A DNA stretch of 64,000 bases, taken from positions 1,288,142 through 1,352,141 of the forward strand of contig AZGY01000002.1 in assembly GCA_001636675.1 (NCBI GenBank). Reading direction: 5' to 3'. Position 1 is the first letter of the stretch, and every line of letters starts with the position of its first letter. The notes under the pieces were generated by a model. The model had not been told where the DNA came from, did not search any database, and saw nothing but the letters and a program-made list of their open reading frames with translations. Of this stretch, positions 30,334 to 41,000 are shown piece after piece. The translations under genes and the position numbers were made by a program. The stretch comes from Moelleriella libera RCEF 2490 (taxonomy: Eukaryota; Ascomycota; Sordariomycetes; Hypocreales; Clavicipitaceae).

Positions 30334-30720
30334 TCACATTGACAGTTTGGAACGCATTCTGTGTTCAGTGAAGATTCGTCCGAGCACGCCCTGTGCGTCA
30401 CCGTTTGCGCAAACGACGCCGCAAGGCCCATCACGATACTATTCGGCGTTGGGTTCGAAAATGCTCACAATTATACTCCCAGCGTCAGCGTCGTCTTCGC
30501 AATTCCACGCGGCACGGCAGCCAGACATCATATCGGAAGCAGAAGACTGCACTTGCCGAACGACATGTTGACTGATGAGAAAATCGGCGGCCCAGGAATT
30601 CGCTGAAGGTGTGGCACAATGTACAAGGTATCGATCGGCACTCGCGACGAGGCAGAAGACAAGTCGCCTCAGGGTAGGTAGGAATCGCCCTTCCCGGCCA
30701 CACGACTGTTCCTGATGCAT
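30334..30720 (-). pseudogene. Decayed gene fragment with internal TAG
   Basis: The minus-strand frame from about 30720 reads 'SASDMMSGCRAAWNCEDDAD' and 'GSIIVSIFEPNAE', then TAG (30441-30439). It continues in the same frame for 34 codons: 'YRDGPCGVVCANGDAQGVLG' and 'RIFTEHRMRSKLSM', then TGA at 30334. The text on both sides of the TAG has the same ordered composition, so I read this as one interrupted frame. The family is not recognised. Confidence 0.35.
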
Positions 30721-31707
30721 GTATATCCATATGGAGCGAGGATTTATTGTTTCGCATCATCCAGGACGAGAGGTAACATCACTTCGGGTGACAGAAGCGC
30801 AAGGCTGGCTGGCGCAGTCACTCAGGCACCGAATGAGCATCTCTTGTCCGGCCGGTCCGCCTCGCAGCCGGTTGCGCGCGTCGGGCACGTCAAACTGCAG
30901 CTGCTCGGCGATGCTCGTCTGTCACTCCTGTCGGCTGCCAATACCAGGCCGTCAGGTTGACCCACTCATACCAGCAGGGGACTTGTACACTGATGGATGG
31001 GGGGAACACAGCAAAACACCACTACACAAATTACCAGACAGCATCGCCAGCTTCAAATTTGTTGCCTGCCACGTATGGCAGCGCCCCACAGCGGCATACG
31101 GACGGTTGGGAACCACCGCACCACCTCGATCGCCAACAAGCCCCCCGGACTCGTCTGTATATAGGGTATTCGACCGGGCCGGACAAGTTAAAACGCCCTC
31201 GGGGCAAAACGGTCCGTAAAAGCACGGCACGGTAAGTGCACTGCATTGCACTGTACGAAGTACCGACTACTGTCTGTACTGAACAATGCGAGCGCGGCCC
31301 GATCTAGCAACACAAAGCAGCAGCAATACTAGCCATGCGTTCGTTTCTTCCACACGGCACTGCACATGCACACTGTACGCAGATACTCAGCCACAGCCGC
31401 GTCAGAAGCAGAGAGGAACATGCAAAGCAGAAGGCTAAGAAGCAAGATCATGAAACATGACAGAACACCTCTCGTGAAGACTGGAAATGACGGAAGCGTT
31501 CATGCGAATGCGCATACACGCGGTAGCGGCCCTGGATGGGGCCTGCATGCCGCTGATTCCAGGCAAGTAAAACCGCCGCCACCCGGGCTCGCACCGTCCC
31601 CTCGTTTGGAATCATTCTCTCTTCCCTTCGCGGCCCCGCACTGCGCCAGCGCCCATCCATCACGTCAACGACACCACCACCCGCCCCTCCCCCAGCGCGC
31701 ACCACTC
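30721..31707. other. Intergenic, no supported gene
   Basis: Frames at 30719-31219 and the start of a 484-codon plus frame (31366-32820) are open because of composition. The latter runs through the hairpin and the msrA gene in the wrong frame. Confidence 0.45.
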
Positions 31708-31817
31708 GCGAGCTTGCGAGGCCAGCCCCCGGCAGGGCCGCCGGAGGCAAATCTACATACAGTGGCCGGTCGATTTGCCTCCGGCGGCCCTGCCGGGGGC
31801 TGGCCTCGCAAGCTCGC
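31708..31817. repeat. GC-rich hairpin element, copy 3 (perfect 45-bp arms)
   Basis: Left arm 31708-31752 (GCGAGCTTGCGAGGCCAGCC...GGAGGCAAAT) and right arm 31773-31817 are exact reverse complements over 45 bp. The 20-nt loop CTACATACAGTGGCCGGTCG is unrelated to the loops of copies 1 and 2. The element lies 136 bp before the msrA start codon, within its promoter or leader. Confidence 0.95.
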
Positions 31818-31952
31818 AGGCAGCGGAGCACCACCGCCCAGTCGGTCGCGTACATGTATATATATCATTGGGCCCCTCCACGGACCAGCGGGGCCCGCAG
31901 GCATACGTGCTGCACTGCACGTACATTTATTAAAAAGAAAGAAAAGAGAGCC

Positions 31953-32831
31953 ATGTCGTCGCCGTCGTCGTGGCCCAGCTTCATCACCCGCCTCACGCGC
32001 CCCTTCACCCACTCCGCACGCATGTCCCTCGCCGACGCCGCGCCCATCCCCGACGGCGCCCAGCGCTGCACCGTCGCCGCCGGCTGCTTCTGGGGCACCG
32101 AGCACCTGTACCGTCGCCATTTCGCCGGCAAGGGCCTCCTCGACTGCCACGTCGGCTACATCGGGGGCGACGTGTCGAACCCCTCGTACCGGGCCGTGTG
32201 CGGCGGCAAGACGGGCCGTACGTGACGAGACGCTTTCCCTCCCTTCCCCCCCTTTGCCCTATTTGTCTCGTCTTGATTCCTCTCTTCTTCTTCTTCTTCT
32301 TCTTCTTCTTCTTCTTCTTCTTCTTCTTTTCCTCTTGTTTGTTCTTTGGATGGTGGTGGCAGACAGTTCAACGAGTTTTTTTTTTTTATTCTCTAGGGTG
32401 GTTTTGTTTTGTCATTGGAAGAGGGTCGACCAGCTAACACGTTTTCTTTCTTTTTTTTTTTTCTTTGTGCCGCAGACGCCGAAGCCGCCCAGATCGTCTT
32501 TGACCCCAAGCAGGTCTCGTACCGCGCCCTGCTCGAGTTCTTCTACCGGATGCACGACCCGACCACGCTCAACGCCCAGGGGCCCGACACGGGCCCGCAG
32601 TACCGCTCCGCCATCTACACCCACGACGACGAGCAGCAGCGCGTCGCCGCCGACGTCACGCGCCAGGCCAACGCCCAGTGGTGGCACGGCCGCGTCGTCA
32701 CCGAGGTCGCGCCCGCCGGCAGGTGGTGGACCGCCGAGCAGTACCACCAGGCCTACCTGCACAAGAACCCGGCCGGCTACGAGTGTCCCAGCCACTACCT
32801 GCGGTCGTTTCCGCCGCTGAAGCAGGAGTAG
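31953..32831 (+). CDS. msrA: Peptide methionine sulfoxide reductase MsrA
   Basis: Two exons, 31953-32217 and 32476-32831, give 206 residues. The product reduces the S-epimer of methionine sulfoxide in proteins, using thioredoxin. The catalytic motif GCFWGTEHLYRR contains the nucleophilic Cys. Further family blocks are 'VGYIGGDVSNPSYRAVCGG', TGH (formed across the splice), 'LLEFFYRMHDPTTLNAQGPD', 'GPQYRSAIYTHDDEQ', and 'EQYHQAYLHKNPAGYECPSH' at the C-terminus. The N-terminal ~23 residues (SWPSFITRLTRPFTHSAR) look like a mitochondrial presequence, and a second in-frame ATG at 32022 would give a cytosolic form. The intron is long (258 bp) with a CTT repeat. GC-rich elements flank the gene on both sides. 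Confidence 0.95.
32284..32327. repeat. (CTT)n microsatellite inside the msrA intron
   Basis: About 14 uninterrupted TTC/CTT units within the 258-bp intron, followed by further T-rich DNA before the acceptor GCCGCAG at 32475. Confidence 0.85.
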
Positions 32832-32928
32832 CAGTCGCGGTGTTTGCGCGGCCTTGATGTACATAGCATAAAATTGAACCGTATAATCACCATATAATCG
32901 TGTCCAAGTCAGCCGTCGAGGTGAGCAG

Positions 32929-32975
32929 AGCTTCGAGCGCAGCGAGGCCAGCCCGCGGCAGCGCCGCCGGAGGCA
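32929..32975. repeat. Variant GC-rich arm downstream of msrA
   Basis: GAGCTTCGAGCGCAGCGAGG then CCAGCCCGCGGCAGCGCCGCCGGAGGCA. It has the same start and end as the hairpin arms, but with an internal insertion (GAGCGCAGC) and G/C changes. It lies about 100 bp after the msrA stop. The variant end is shared with the arm at 1477-1531, suggesting a second subfamily. Confidence 0.65.
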
Positions 32976-33334
32976 TAACCGCAAACACGACGTCATGGGC
33001 CCTTTTCTGCTGTGATCCTCGCTGCTTATTTCCTCCGTGTGGTGACTTTGCTTCACAGCACGGGCCAGCCTTGGCCGTGATGAGTATCCTTTTTGTGTTC
33101 GTTTGTTTGGGTTCCGTTCCATGAACAGGTTATATCCCACATTGTGATCATGGCTCTGTTTGATTTTCTGATTCTTTTTTAATCTTTTTTTTATTACTTT
33201 TCTCTACTTTGATTGCTGCATTTCGTACTACTGCGCCAGGTCGACGACCTCGCGCACGGGAGAGGAGTGGTCCTTGATTCCATTACACAGACTTCCCCTT
33301 GCACAGCCACTCATTTCTTCCTACATGCCCTTGC
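32976..33334. other. Convergent 3' intergenic region
   Basis: Between the msrA and Bax-inhibitor-like genes. AT-rich 3'UTR-like DNA at 33170-33230. No gene seen. Confidence 0.5.
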
Positions 33335-34436
33335 TCACTTGCGGTTGTTCTGTCGCATCATCAAAATCTGCACCATGCGGACAAAGATGTTCAGAAAGTC
33401 GAGCTCCAGCGAAATGCTCTCGTTGACCGGGTCGCGCCTGATGACGCCAGCCTGCGCCATGCGGGCGTGGTACAGCACCTTTTGCACGTCGTACAGGGTG
33501 AAGCCGCCAAAGACGGCGAGGCCGCCGTACAGCCAGATGCTGTCGGTGAAGGCGAGGGTCCGTACCGCCGTGGCGGGAATGACGAGGGGGGCGAGGCCGG
33601 ACATGGCCACAATGGCAGCACCTGCCAAGAGGGGCCCGCCAATGTACAGGTACTTCTCCTGCTTGGCCGTCGCGCCCACGACAGACAGCGCGCCCATCAT
33701 GGCGACCGTGTACAGACCGGCACGGGCGAGGAGCGGAACCGGCACAAAGGCGAGGAGCGGCGCCACAAACGCGGCCTGGGTGGCGTTGAAGGCAGTCCAC
33801 ATGGCATATTTGGGAATGTAGCTGATGGGAAGCAAATGTCAGTGCATCGACTTCGGCAAGGCCTGGGTGATTGGGGAAAGGAAAAACTCACTTGTCAGGG
33901 CTGATGGATCGTGTGCCAATCATAGTGGCAAAGCTCAGCGCCAGACCGCCCAATCCGACAACCCACGGATTCGTCACCATGAGGCGGTACACGAAGCCGC
34001 TCTGCACCATTTGTCTCGCCGTCAGGCCGATGATGCCCACGCCGAGTCCCGTGTGCAGGAACGTGTTGTTCAGATATTCCCTTTCGTAGAGTGGCATGCC
34101 GCCGTCCTCGCGCGTCTCGCGGTTGAAGACGGCGTTGATGGCGATCAGCGTACCGCCAAAGATGGCACCGCCCACCAGCAGCTTTCGCGCTCCGGAGCCG
34201 CTGCCGAGGGGTTGCTGCGCCGCATCTTGGTAGACCGAGCGGCTGCTGCCCCGAGCCAACGCGTTTCGAGTCGCGATGGACGACACGCGCGAGATGAAGA
34301 ATGTGCTGGCGGGCTTGCTTGGCTGGTGGAAGTTTCGCACGGGTCCGCCGCCGGATCGGAATGCTGTCTTGGAGATTTGAGGTAGCCGCTGCGCAAGGCG
34401 GAGAGGACTCTGCCGTACGCTCAACGTGAACGACAT
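33335..34436 (-). CDS. Mitochondrial Bax-inhibitor-1 family protein (GHITM/MICS1-like)
   Basis: Two exons, 34436-33892 and 33821-33335, give 343 residues. The N-terminal ~70 residues are basic and Ser/Arg-rich (SVRQSPLRLAQRLPQISK, RNFHQPSKPASTF), as in a mitochondrial targeting sequence. Then come about seven hydrophobic helices, including 'KLLVGGAIFGGTLIAINAVF', 'TGLGVGIIGLTARQM', 'NPWVVGLGGLALSFATMIG', 'LYTVAMMGALSVVGA', 'YLYIGGPLLAGAAIVAMSG' and 'GGLAVFGGFTLYDVQKVLYH'. The C-terminus carries the Bax1-I style 'ISLELDFLNIFVRMVQILMM'. By family, an inner-membrane protein involved in cristae organisation and cytochrome c retention. The start was chosen because upstream sequence in frame lacks targeting character. 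Confidence 0.9.
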
Positions 34437-35064
34437 GCTGTGCGTGCTCTGTCGCGAGTCGGGCGAGCTAGGTTGCGATGAGGTCACGGGAGAAGGAGGT
34501 CGTGAGAGAAGGTGGCGCTGTCGGCTTAATATGTTCTGCAGCAGGTCCGCGGCCTTGCTCATCAGCTGCTGTCTGATTGGCGGTGGCCGTTGGTTCGTTC
34601 GAGCTATGACGAAGCCATGCGGCCGGCGCGGCTCCAATGCACCGTAGGTCACGTGGCGTCCCCCTTGGAACATGGTGGAAAGTTCCCGACTCAATTACAC
34701 ACGCGGGCAGGTACAGCATCGCCATCTCCGGACTACTTTGCCATCATGCATCAAATGTAAATTGCGCTCTAGGTATATGCTCATTCAAATACCATCGCTG
34801 CGGCCGTGGCCGAGACCGCAGCTGTACACTGCGCTCAGCGCTCACGTTTGTAGGCCCGAGTGGCGAGATACCCCTTCCTCATCCCCATCCCCGGGAGAGT
34901 TGGAAACCCGAACGCCTTCAGACTTCTTGAATTTGAAAAACAGTGGCCATCCCATCCACACCATTCCTCCCTCGTCCGAGAGAAAGCCGACCCAATGAAA
35001 CGCCATGCAGATTTGAACCCCAGATGTTGAACCCCAGATGCTGATAAGTAGGTGGTGAAGAACG
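34437..35064. other. Intergenic: promoter of the Bax-inhibitor gene and 3' flank of the CNBD gene
   Basis: No gene supported. An in-frame extension of the preceding gene (to 34694) lacks protein character and is treated as leader. Nothing else seen. Confidence 0.45.
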
Positions 35065-38049
35065 TTACCGGAGCCCTTGGACGCCCTTCTCGACAATGAA
35101 TCTCACTGGCCGTCTCGCCCGCCTGCTGAGGAAGCCCAGTCCTGACTGAGGTAGGAAGCTCGGCGTAGTCAGCATGGCCACGCTCATCGCCTTCGGTGGC
35201 GGAATCTCCCCAACGTTCTCGTGAGCGGCTGCGGCCCAGAGACTGCTCGGCAGAGCAGCTTGACTTGTTCGATCGTCAAAACCCCATTTGGCGATGCTTC
35301 CGGCCCGGAGCCAGTGCTCCAGGTTTCGACATTGACTCACGTCTGTCCACTCAAGACGAGTGCAACCCCGGAGAATGTTTTCCAGCCCTTTGCCAGTGAC
35401 TCTCACGCATCCGCGAACACTGAGGCCCTCCAGCTCATTCAAATGCAATGCAATGCTTTCCAAGCTGGCGTCGCTCACGGCGCTACCGCAAAACGCCATT
35501 CTCAGCTCACGAAGCAGGGGTAGGCCGAGCGCCACCACTTCGGTCGATGTGTCCGAGAGGGCACAGCAAAATGACAAGTCCAGATGCGTCAGGTTCTTGG
35601 CCGCGTTCACGAGCGCCACAATGGCGTTGTCCGACAGGTATGTGCAGTCAGCCAGGCACAGATGCGTCAGCTTCTCAAACCTGTACTGCGCCCATGACTG
35701 GAACCCCATGTCTGTGATGGAGGTGCAGCGGGTGAGAGACAGCGAGTGCAGACGGTTCGAGGCATGGGCAGCCAGGTGAGCCATGGATCTGTCCGTGATA
35801 TGTTTGCAGTACGACAGGTCCAGCTTGCTGAGCTTCGGACAACCAATGACCGTTCCGTGCGGGAGGTGATGGGCGGTGTTCTGTGCCTTTTGTTTCGCCT
35901 CGTCCCGTCGCTTTTGTGTCGTATTCGACTTGGCCATGTTCTTCTTGATCACCGGCGACTCGGCCACGACCCAGCCCACCACGCGACCGAGCAAGTTGTC
36001 CCCGACTTTTCGGCAATTACTCCAATCTATCTCTTCCAGCTGTTTGGCGTTCTCGCTCATTTCAAGGATCTGATGTGCCGACACGTCCCAGACTGACCTC
36101 ATCCGCCATCGCTTGATGTTCTTCCCGCATTGACGCCACAAGGTAGAGAAACCTTCATCCGTCACATGAAAGCAGTTGTTGAGGTCCATGGATATGGCGC
36201 GGTTCCCTATAAAAGGCGCCAAAACCTGAACGATGGCTCGGTCTGTGACGAAGAGGTTGTAGCGAGCCAAGTTTACGTCATTACAGACATCGGGACTCGT
36301 GGTCAGCAGATGACGCCAATGACTGCTCACTAATCGAAGACACAGCAGCTCTTTGATATCGAAGTACTTCAAGACCCGCACCAGAAGCGAGTCGGTAAGT
36401 CTCGGAGATGCGCTGGTATGAGCACGCCTGCCAGTGGCCGTCCGTGCGCGTTTGGCCGGCATCCCCAGTTCTTCCTCCGTCTCGCTGACACTGAATCTCG
36501 GCGGAGTGATATCGATGAGCGATGTCTTATAGCCATTGGATCGACCGGATCCTGGGCTTTCAGCTTGGGGGCTCGGCGGTGCCATCGAGTGTCGTCTTCG
36601 GTTCCTCAAATTTTCCATGTCGACGCTCAAGAAAGGATCCGGGTCTTTGGGCTCCCTGACATCCGTGTCGTCTTTGCTGGGCGACCTATCGTGACGTGAT
36701 GGCGATGTGAACGTCAGATGAGGCAAAGAGCCTTTGACGGGGGTCAGTGGCGATGACGGATCGGATCTTGTGAGCATCGGCTTGCCATCGGGATTTATGA
36801 TTCTCAAGTCTTCATCCTGAGTCTTGAGCCGCAGCTTCGCAGTCTCTTCAACCTGATACTTGATATCCGGAGAGCATCGTCTCCACAGTTCGTCCAGTAT
36901 TTCCCCGGGGACCATGAGACATTCGACTGTTGTGATGGACCTGACAGTCGCCGTTCGCTCGGGCGAAAGTCCTAGACTTGCCACCTCGCCAAAATATTGT
37001 CCAGCCCTCAAGCGCGGTCGAGGCCGGATGGTATTTGCCAGCCCATGAGACCCAATCTGGGCTTCTGGCTGCTGCTCGTGAATGACCTCTGCCTCGCCCT
37101 GGACGATGAAGAAGATCTCGTTGCCAAGACTGCCTTGGCGGACTATTTCGGTAAAAGGATGATACGTCTTCGGCTGCACACTGAGGCCCAAGAAGTGCAG
37201 TATCTCCGGGGGCAACGAAGAGAAAAGAGGAAGTTCGATGAGCGTCTGTCTGATGTTCACGAAGCCACTGCCAATGGCACTACCAGCGGCTGGATCGTCG
37301 ATCACGCCAGGACTTGGTGATTTGCGCTTCTTGCTATTGATGACCGCGCCGCCTTTGATGGCTCCGCTCTCGCCCGTCGACACCTCTCCCGGTACGTTTG
37401 TGCGAGGAGTGTAGTCGCTTTTGGCAATCTTCAGACTGGATCCGCGCTCCTGTCTCTGCTTCTTGAGCAGATTCAATCGTTCTTGGGCTTCTTCACGGAT
37501 CGCCTTTTCCATTTCGGGAAACTCGGGTATGATGGACTGCAGGTCCTCTTTCTTCAAAACAAGCAGCAGGCACTTAGCCCGCGCCACAATGGTAGCAGTG
37601 CGCGGCATGTCCATGAGAACACCAATTTCCCCGAAAAAGGCGCCCGGCTTGAGCTCAGCATAGACAGCCTCGCCGTCACGAGAAGTGACAGCAACCACCC
37701 CTCGCACCAACCAATACATAGCCTTTGCGTCATCGCCTTCAGTGATGATGTGGTCGTTCGGGCCATTGATCTGGGGCTTCAGATGGTTACCAATGGCAAT
37801 GAGGAAGTCCTCTGGAGCGGATAGGAAAAGTGGAAATGATCGCATGCGCTCAACAAGGTCAAGCGGCATGTCCCTGATGGTTGACGCAGTCAAAGGAGAA
37901 GGCCGAACTGGGCGAGCTGGATTTGCTTCGACATGGAATGATCGAAGAACAGAACTGGGATTCGTAGCCGTAGCAGCAGAAGTCGCTTGCTGGTGATGCG
38001 CCAGCGCCCGATAAGGCGAGGCCGAACTGGATGAGCGTCCGCGACGCAT
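35065..38049 (-). CDS. Two cyclic-nucleotide-binding domains + F-box + leucine-rich repeats
   Basis: Single exon, 994 residues. CNBD 1 spans about 72-175 with phosphate-binding cassette FGEIGVLMDMPRTAT (139-153). CNBD 2 spans about 272-390 with FGEVASLGLSPERTAT (353-368). Both keep the Gly-Glu and the Arg that contact the cyclic nucleotide phosphate. A Ser/Pro-rich linker (420-545, 'SPSKDDTDVREPKDPDPF') leads to an F-box near 549-590 (RLTDSLLVRVLKYFDIKELL, then CLRLVSSHW). The C-terminal half is an AMN1/FBXL-type LRR array, for example 'LSKLDLSYCKHITDRSMAHL', 'LTHLDLSFCCALSDTS' and 'LEGLSVRGCVRVTGKGLENI'. It is likely an SCF ubiquitin-ligase receptor with potential cAMP/cGMP input (inference). 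The ligand is unproven. Confidence 0.92.
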   Translation of the reverse strand: MRRGRSSSSASPYRALAHHQQATSAATATNPSSVLRSFHVEANPARPVRPSPLTASTIRDMPLDLVERMRSFPLFLSAPEDFLIAIGNHLKPQINGPNDHIITEGDDAKAMYWLVRGVVAVTSRDGEAVYAELKPGAFFGEIGVLMDMPRTATIVARAKCLLLVLKKEDLQSIIPEFPEMEKAIREEAQERLNLLKKQRQERGSSLKIAKSDYTPRTNVPGEVSTGESGAIKGGAVINSKKRKSPSPGVIDDPAAGSAIGSGFVNIRQTLIELPLFSSLPPEILHFLGLSVQPKTYHPFTEIVRQGSLGNEIFFIVQGEAEVIHEQQPEAQIGSHGLANTIRPRPRLRAGQYFGEVASLGLSPERTATVRSITTVECLMVPGEILDELWRRCSPDIKYQVEETAKLRLKTQDEDLRIINPDGKPMLTRSDPSSPLTPVKGSLPHLTFTSPSRHDRSPSKDDTDVREPKDPDPFLSVDMENLRNRRRHSMAPPSPQAESPGSGRSNGYKTSLIDITPPRFSVSETEEELGMPAKRARTATGRRAHTSASPRLTDSLLVRVLKYFDIKELLCLRLVSSHWRHLLTTSPDVCNDVNLARYNLFVTDRAIVQVLAPFIGNRAISMDLNNCFHVTDEGFSTLWRQCGKNIKRWRMRSVWDVSAHQILEMSENAKQLEEIDWSNCRKVGDNLLGRVVGWVVAESPVIKKNMAKSNTTQKRRDEAKQKAQNTAHHLPHGTVIGCPKLSKLDLSYCKHITDRSMAHLAAHASNRLHSLSLTRCTSITDMGFQSWAQYRFEKLTHLCLADCTYLSDNAIVALVNAAKNLTHLDLSFCCALSDTSTEVVALGLPLLRELRMAFCGSAVSDASLESIALHLNELEGLSVRGCVRVTGKGLENILRGCTRLEWTDVSQCRNLEHWLRAGSIAKWGFDDRTSQAALPSSLWAAAAHENVGEIPPPKAMSVAMLTTPSFLPQSGLGFLSRRARRPVRFIVEKGVQGLR

Positions 38050-41000
38050 GATGGTGAAGCTGCCGAATCAGACCCTGTCAGTCAACTCTCCGGTCGGTGG
38101 TTGAGGTCACACCTTCTCCCCGCTTTGCTGTATATTGCTGTCTACTCGCGCAGCGGTAAGACCTGGTCATAGAACAAATCTTGCCTCACGGTCCGGCCGC
38201 TACGGCCGCTGCGCCCGACAAGTGCACCAATGTCGTGGCCTCAGCAGGCACAAGCGACGCTTTCGATGTACGAAGTGTAATTGGTTGCGCGGTTCAGATC
38301 AATGTTTATGGAACGCCGCATTCTTCGTTCAATCTCGATGGGTTTAGAGGCGGGACACAGCGACATGAACGATGGTGAAGCTCCAATGGCGCTAATCAAT
38401 CGGAAGGTATGACGATCGTTGCCCTCACGAGAGTTGCGACACAGGCCCAGAGTTCTCGCGTAGCCCAGAACTAAGCTCTCGTTGCAGCTTTTGGCCAAAA
38501 CCGAGGTCAACGGTGGTTTGCCTGAAGTTTGGAGAGTTGAAAGAGGGCAAAGGCCAGCAGACGATAGCAGGAGGAACCCAACGGTTTTGCAGGAAAGGAA
38601 GATGCCGTTGAACGGTGTCACGTTACACAATGTGATCCGACAGCGTCCCCTTCTCTTATCGTTTGGTTGATCCTTTTTGGGCGAAGTCCTGTAGCCTCGT
38701 GATTCCTGTCGAGAGAACGACACAGGAAAATCTGATCGCGCGCATACGTGTGGAGGTGCTTCGTGGCAAAGACAGGCTCAGCTGGATTTCGAGTCTGAAT
38801 TGGTGACGCGGGTGGCCGAGTGGGGGGAGTGACGATTGGGCAAGCCGAAAGGTCTAAGCAAAGGATTCGCCAGGGAGCAGAAGACGGGAGCCAGGGGTCA
38901 TATGAGCCAACAGATTTGTTCACAAACCATTGTGCGGAAGATGAAGGGCCTGAGATGGCGACCAGGCCAAGATGGGTGAAGAAATGAGGATGGAGGAGAT
39001 CTGGTAGAGAGATAATAGCGTCTGTCGGATTAACGTGCAGAGAGGGCCTGCGACCGGGCTCGGGAGAGGAGAGGGTCCCTGTCCTAGCCGTGGGGCTGGC
39101 CCAATCTTGTCTCTGGCAGATGCATCAGTTGCACTAGAACAGTTTCATCAATGGCTGGCGGGCGAGGCTGGCGCCCCAACGGGCACTGGAGAAGGGCGTG
39201 GCTCGGGTACCGACTCCATATCCCCAGCAGGCACAAGCACCGACGGAGGGGCGCTCAAGCTTTGCCCTGCCAAGTCTAGCATGGACGGAGCGAGCTTGAC
39301 GTGCACATGGGGTAATAAATCGACATTTTAAGAGGCACAAGCCGAGGGCTCTGGCCGGCCTGCCGGTGAGCTTGCCAACAGGAGCGTTTTGGCTGGTTCG
39401 TTCCCCGACGCAGCAACGAAGGGGCTGGGCTGTTCCTTCCGGTACAGCCGTCTCTTGACCCAGCACCCGGTTGCTCGTGTGGCCGCTTTTTGGTCCTCGT
39501 TCTTCCTGTTCATCTCGCGTCCGAGCAAACACTTGCGCACCCACTCGACCGGCACCACAGGCTGACTGACACTTGCTCCGAAACACGAACGCTCCCGCAA
39601 GGACGGAGGGGCCACCACAACCCTGCCTTCTGGGCTAAGAAAAACAGACAGGAGAAAATAACAATTGCGTGCATGCGAGCAAAGGCCAGGAGGTGTGCCA
39701 AGCGCATGGGCATCGTGACGCCTACAAATCGCACGTCCGTTCCCAAAATGGCACAATGGAGGGCCGGACATTTATTTTTGCTACTGGCGCTGAATGGTGA
39801 GCACGAGGGACTGCCCGATGGCAGCGGCCTGCCAAAGTCTCTCAATCCAGGTTGAAGCAACTTTCAAGGCCGACAGTTTCGCCTAGCCAGTCAATGACAT
39901 CAACGTACTTTGTACAGATTCCATTCACAAGGGGCCAGCACGACGTCTTCGGCAACTCGTCTGACCGGTGCGGCTCAATCTTCAGTCTCGCCCTCAGGCT
40001 GGCAACGAGGTAGCTACGATACGGAGCGAGAGTGGGATTGCGCAGGTGCGGCGAGGGCATCTCGGAGTGGCATTCGGCAATGCGGGCTTGCGCGCTGCTA
40101 ATTGCCTCTGTGCACGTACGTCAGGCCCTCGACATGGAACACAGCCACGGTGATGAGCTTCTGTCAATCGTGTTCGTCTCAAGGGAAAGTCTCCGGGTCA
40201 CGACTTCAAGCCCCAGGCGACCGTTTGGGCATTTGAGACGCACGGTTCACTTTCTGCCCATATAGCATTGCCGCAACACACATAAGCGCTGCTAGCTGTG
40301 GAGATGTTGACGACGATCAGGCACAAGGTGCCGATGGTGGGTTGTCTGAGATAACGGTCATTCGCCCCCGACTCGCCGAGCTACTCGTGGCGGCGAAGGC
40401 TTGTCGTCATCGCCGGCGTCGTGAGAAAAAACAAATTCCTTCAGCAGCGCTCGGCGAAGCGAGCAGACCTGCTTCGGGACCGTTGACCATGAGGTCAGAG
40501 CGCACCATGTGGCAGGCGTGCTAGGACCGTCCACACAGATTTCTGTTTTGGCATATCAATCCCTGCCAGCGAAGCTTGGTCGAACACATTTGGAAGCCAC
40601 CATCTCCCAGAGCTGGACACCCAGCCTTTCCCGCCAGTGTTCCGCCCTTGACCCAGCAAGAAGCAGTTTGCGCGCGTGCTCTGAAACGGTTTGTGGCCTC
40701 CACTACACCGTGCCCGGAAATGAAAATTTTAAGGGTCTCTAGCTCGTGACCACGGGTTCTTTGGTACCTGATTCGTACGGGAATACATTGTACCTGGAGC
40801 AGATTCCGTGCTCCCTTTGCGTTGGCTTCACCACACATGCTCGCTCATTCAAAGGAAGATGTCGCACGCGTGACCTTTCCAGATGTCGGCGTCGTTCAAG
40901 GAATCCCTCCTCTGTAGGAGGCAGTCAAATGCCGTCCTTGGTTTTTCACCCCATGGAGGGTTGAGGATGGACCTGGGCGTGCTCCACCGTCAGCCCGATT

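Noticed and set aside
29468..31817. Hairpins as rho-independent terminators or riboswitches
   Set aside because: The organism is a fungus; the arms are far longer and more GC-rich than such elements, and they recur as repeats regardless of gene ends.
31366..32820. 484-codon plus-strand frame overlapping msrA
   Set aside because: It runs through the hairpin, the msrA exons in the wrong frame and the intron CTT repeat; msrA in its own frame has every family motif.
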